Shown here one piece after another: positions 5,532 through 5,823 of a stretch of 5,823 nt of DNA. The notes below the pieces were generated by a model that was not told the DNA's origin, did no database searches, and saw nothing but the letters and a program-made list of their open reading frames with translations. Each line of letters opens with the position of its first letter. The stretch's first letter is position 1. The stretch is taken from positions 1 through 5,823 of the forward strand of contig NZ_CAUEQY010000055.1 in NCBI RefSeq assembly GCF_959020145.1. The letters run 5' to 3'. Source of the DNA: an uncultured Bifidobacterium sp. (lineage in GTDB: Bacteria > Actinomycetota > Actinomycetes > Actinomycetales > Bifidobacteriaceae). The position numbers and the translations under genes were made by a program.

Positions 5532-5586
5532 TTCAGCCTCGCCTGATCCGGTCGCTGCCTGACCGCGCATAAATCCATAAATCTGT

Positions 5587-5643
5587 AATCGTCCTTCCTG
5601 TCACCTCTCCTTCAGGAAGGACGATTCGCATTTTCGTTTTTTC
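5587..5643 (+). terminator. Factor-independent terminator after sucrose phosphorylase
   Basis: AATCGTCCTTCCTG (5587-5600) and CAGGAAGGACGATT (5613-5626) form a perfect 14-bp stem with a 12-base loop, followed after CGCA by TTTTCGTTTTTT. It is 55 bases after the stop codon. The stem is symmetrical, but the T-run is on the + strand side, so it mainly serves sucP. Confidence 0.92.
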
Positions 5644-5658
5644 GAGCAATCGTCTTAT

Positions 5659-5677
5659 CGGGAAAACAATTTTCCCG
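5659..5677. promoter_or_regulatory. Inverted repeat upstream of the DUF624-like gene
   Basis: CGGGAAAA (5659-5666) and TTTTCCCG (5670-5677) flank a CAA centre. It lies 43 bases before the start of the next gene and beyond the terminator, so it is more likely an operator or leader hairpin than a terminator. It does not match the AACCGGTT operators, so a different regulator would be expected. No clear promoter hexamers were found around it. Confidence 0.45.
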
Positions 5678-5720
5678 GGAATCAGCTGAAATCCCAGCAA
5701 AAACGGGTAAGGTGAGCTTA

Positions 5721-5823
5721 TGTCAAAGATGTCAAAGCTTTTCGATCAAGACAACATGTTTTTCGCCATTATGGGCGTGCTGTTCGATCTGATTATTCTC
5801 AACGTGCTCACGCTGTTGTGCTG
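5721..5823 (+). CDS. Membrane protein resembling the DUF624/YesL family, N-terminal part (3' truncated)
   Basis: Thirty-four codons run from ATG 5721 to the window edge without a stop. The peptide starts MSKMSKLFDQDNMFFAIMG and continues into a hydrophobic helix, 'FDLIILNVLTLLC'. DUF624/YesL-type proteins typically begin with a short 'LF..DN.f...' stretch followed by a 'L.DLi.LN.LwllC' membrane helix, so the pattern fits, though on few residues. AAGGTG at 5710-5715 is five bases before the ATG. An exact 9-base duplication (ATGTCAAAG twice, 5721-5738) provides a second in-frame ATG at 5730, but spacing favours the first. These small membrane proteins of unknown function are often found next to sugar ABC-transporter and LacI-type genes. 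It is separated from sucP by a terminator, so it is probably a new transcription unit. Confidence 0.65.

Noticed and set aside
3852..5570. Long open frame on the - strand (572 codons) opposite sucrose phosphorylase
   Set aside because: It mirrors the codon bias of sucP and crosses the sucP promoter, operators and stop region. No start signal or known domain is visible.

Overview
The window is a high-GC actinobacterial chromosome segment, almost certainly from a Bifidobacterium close to B. adolescentis. The strongest evidence is a complete 504-residue sucrose phosphorylase that, from memory, matches the well-studied B. adolescentis enzyme without length change and keeps its catalytic residues at the same positions (D192, E232, D290). 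All credible genes are on the + strand.

Positions 1-2125 look like an anion-handling and probably fluoride-export region. It starts with the C-terminal end of a ClC-type channel/transporter that carries a cytosolic TrkA-C domain. Two adjacent CrcB/Fluc fluoride-channel genes follow, with the stop of the first overlapping the start of the second by one base. The first CrcB is unusual: it is about 364 residues long instead of about 125, with an N-terminal extension and a long Ala/Gln- then Gln/Pro-rich C-terminal tail, and it lacks the usual pore phenylalanines. A related palindromic sequence occurs just before this gene and again inside it, where the membrane domain ends and the tail begins.

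Positions 2126-2480 hold a short coding remnant, apparently of a branched-chain amino acid ABC-transporter binding protein, closed by a strong hairpin terminator.

Positions 2481-5643 are a sucrose-utilisation unit: a LacI-family regulator, then sucrose phosphorylase in the same direction, then a 14-bp-stem terminator. A TCGAACCGGTTCGA-type operator occurs three times: once before the regulator and twice before the phosphorylase, where the perfect copy overlaps the predicted -10 region. This predicts that the regulator represses both itself and the phosphorylase. No sugar transporter is inside the window.

Positions 5644-5823 contain a compact inverted repeat and the first 34 codons of a membrane protein resembling the DUF624/YesL family, cut by the window edge.
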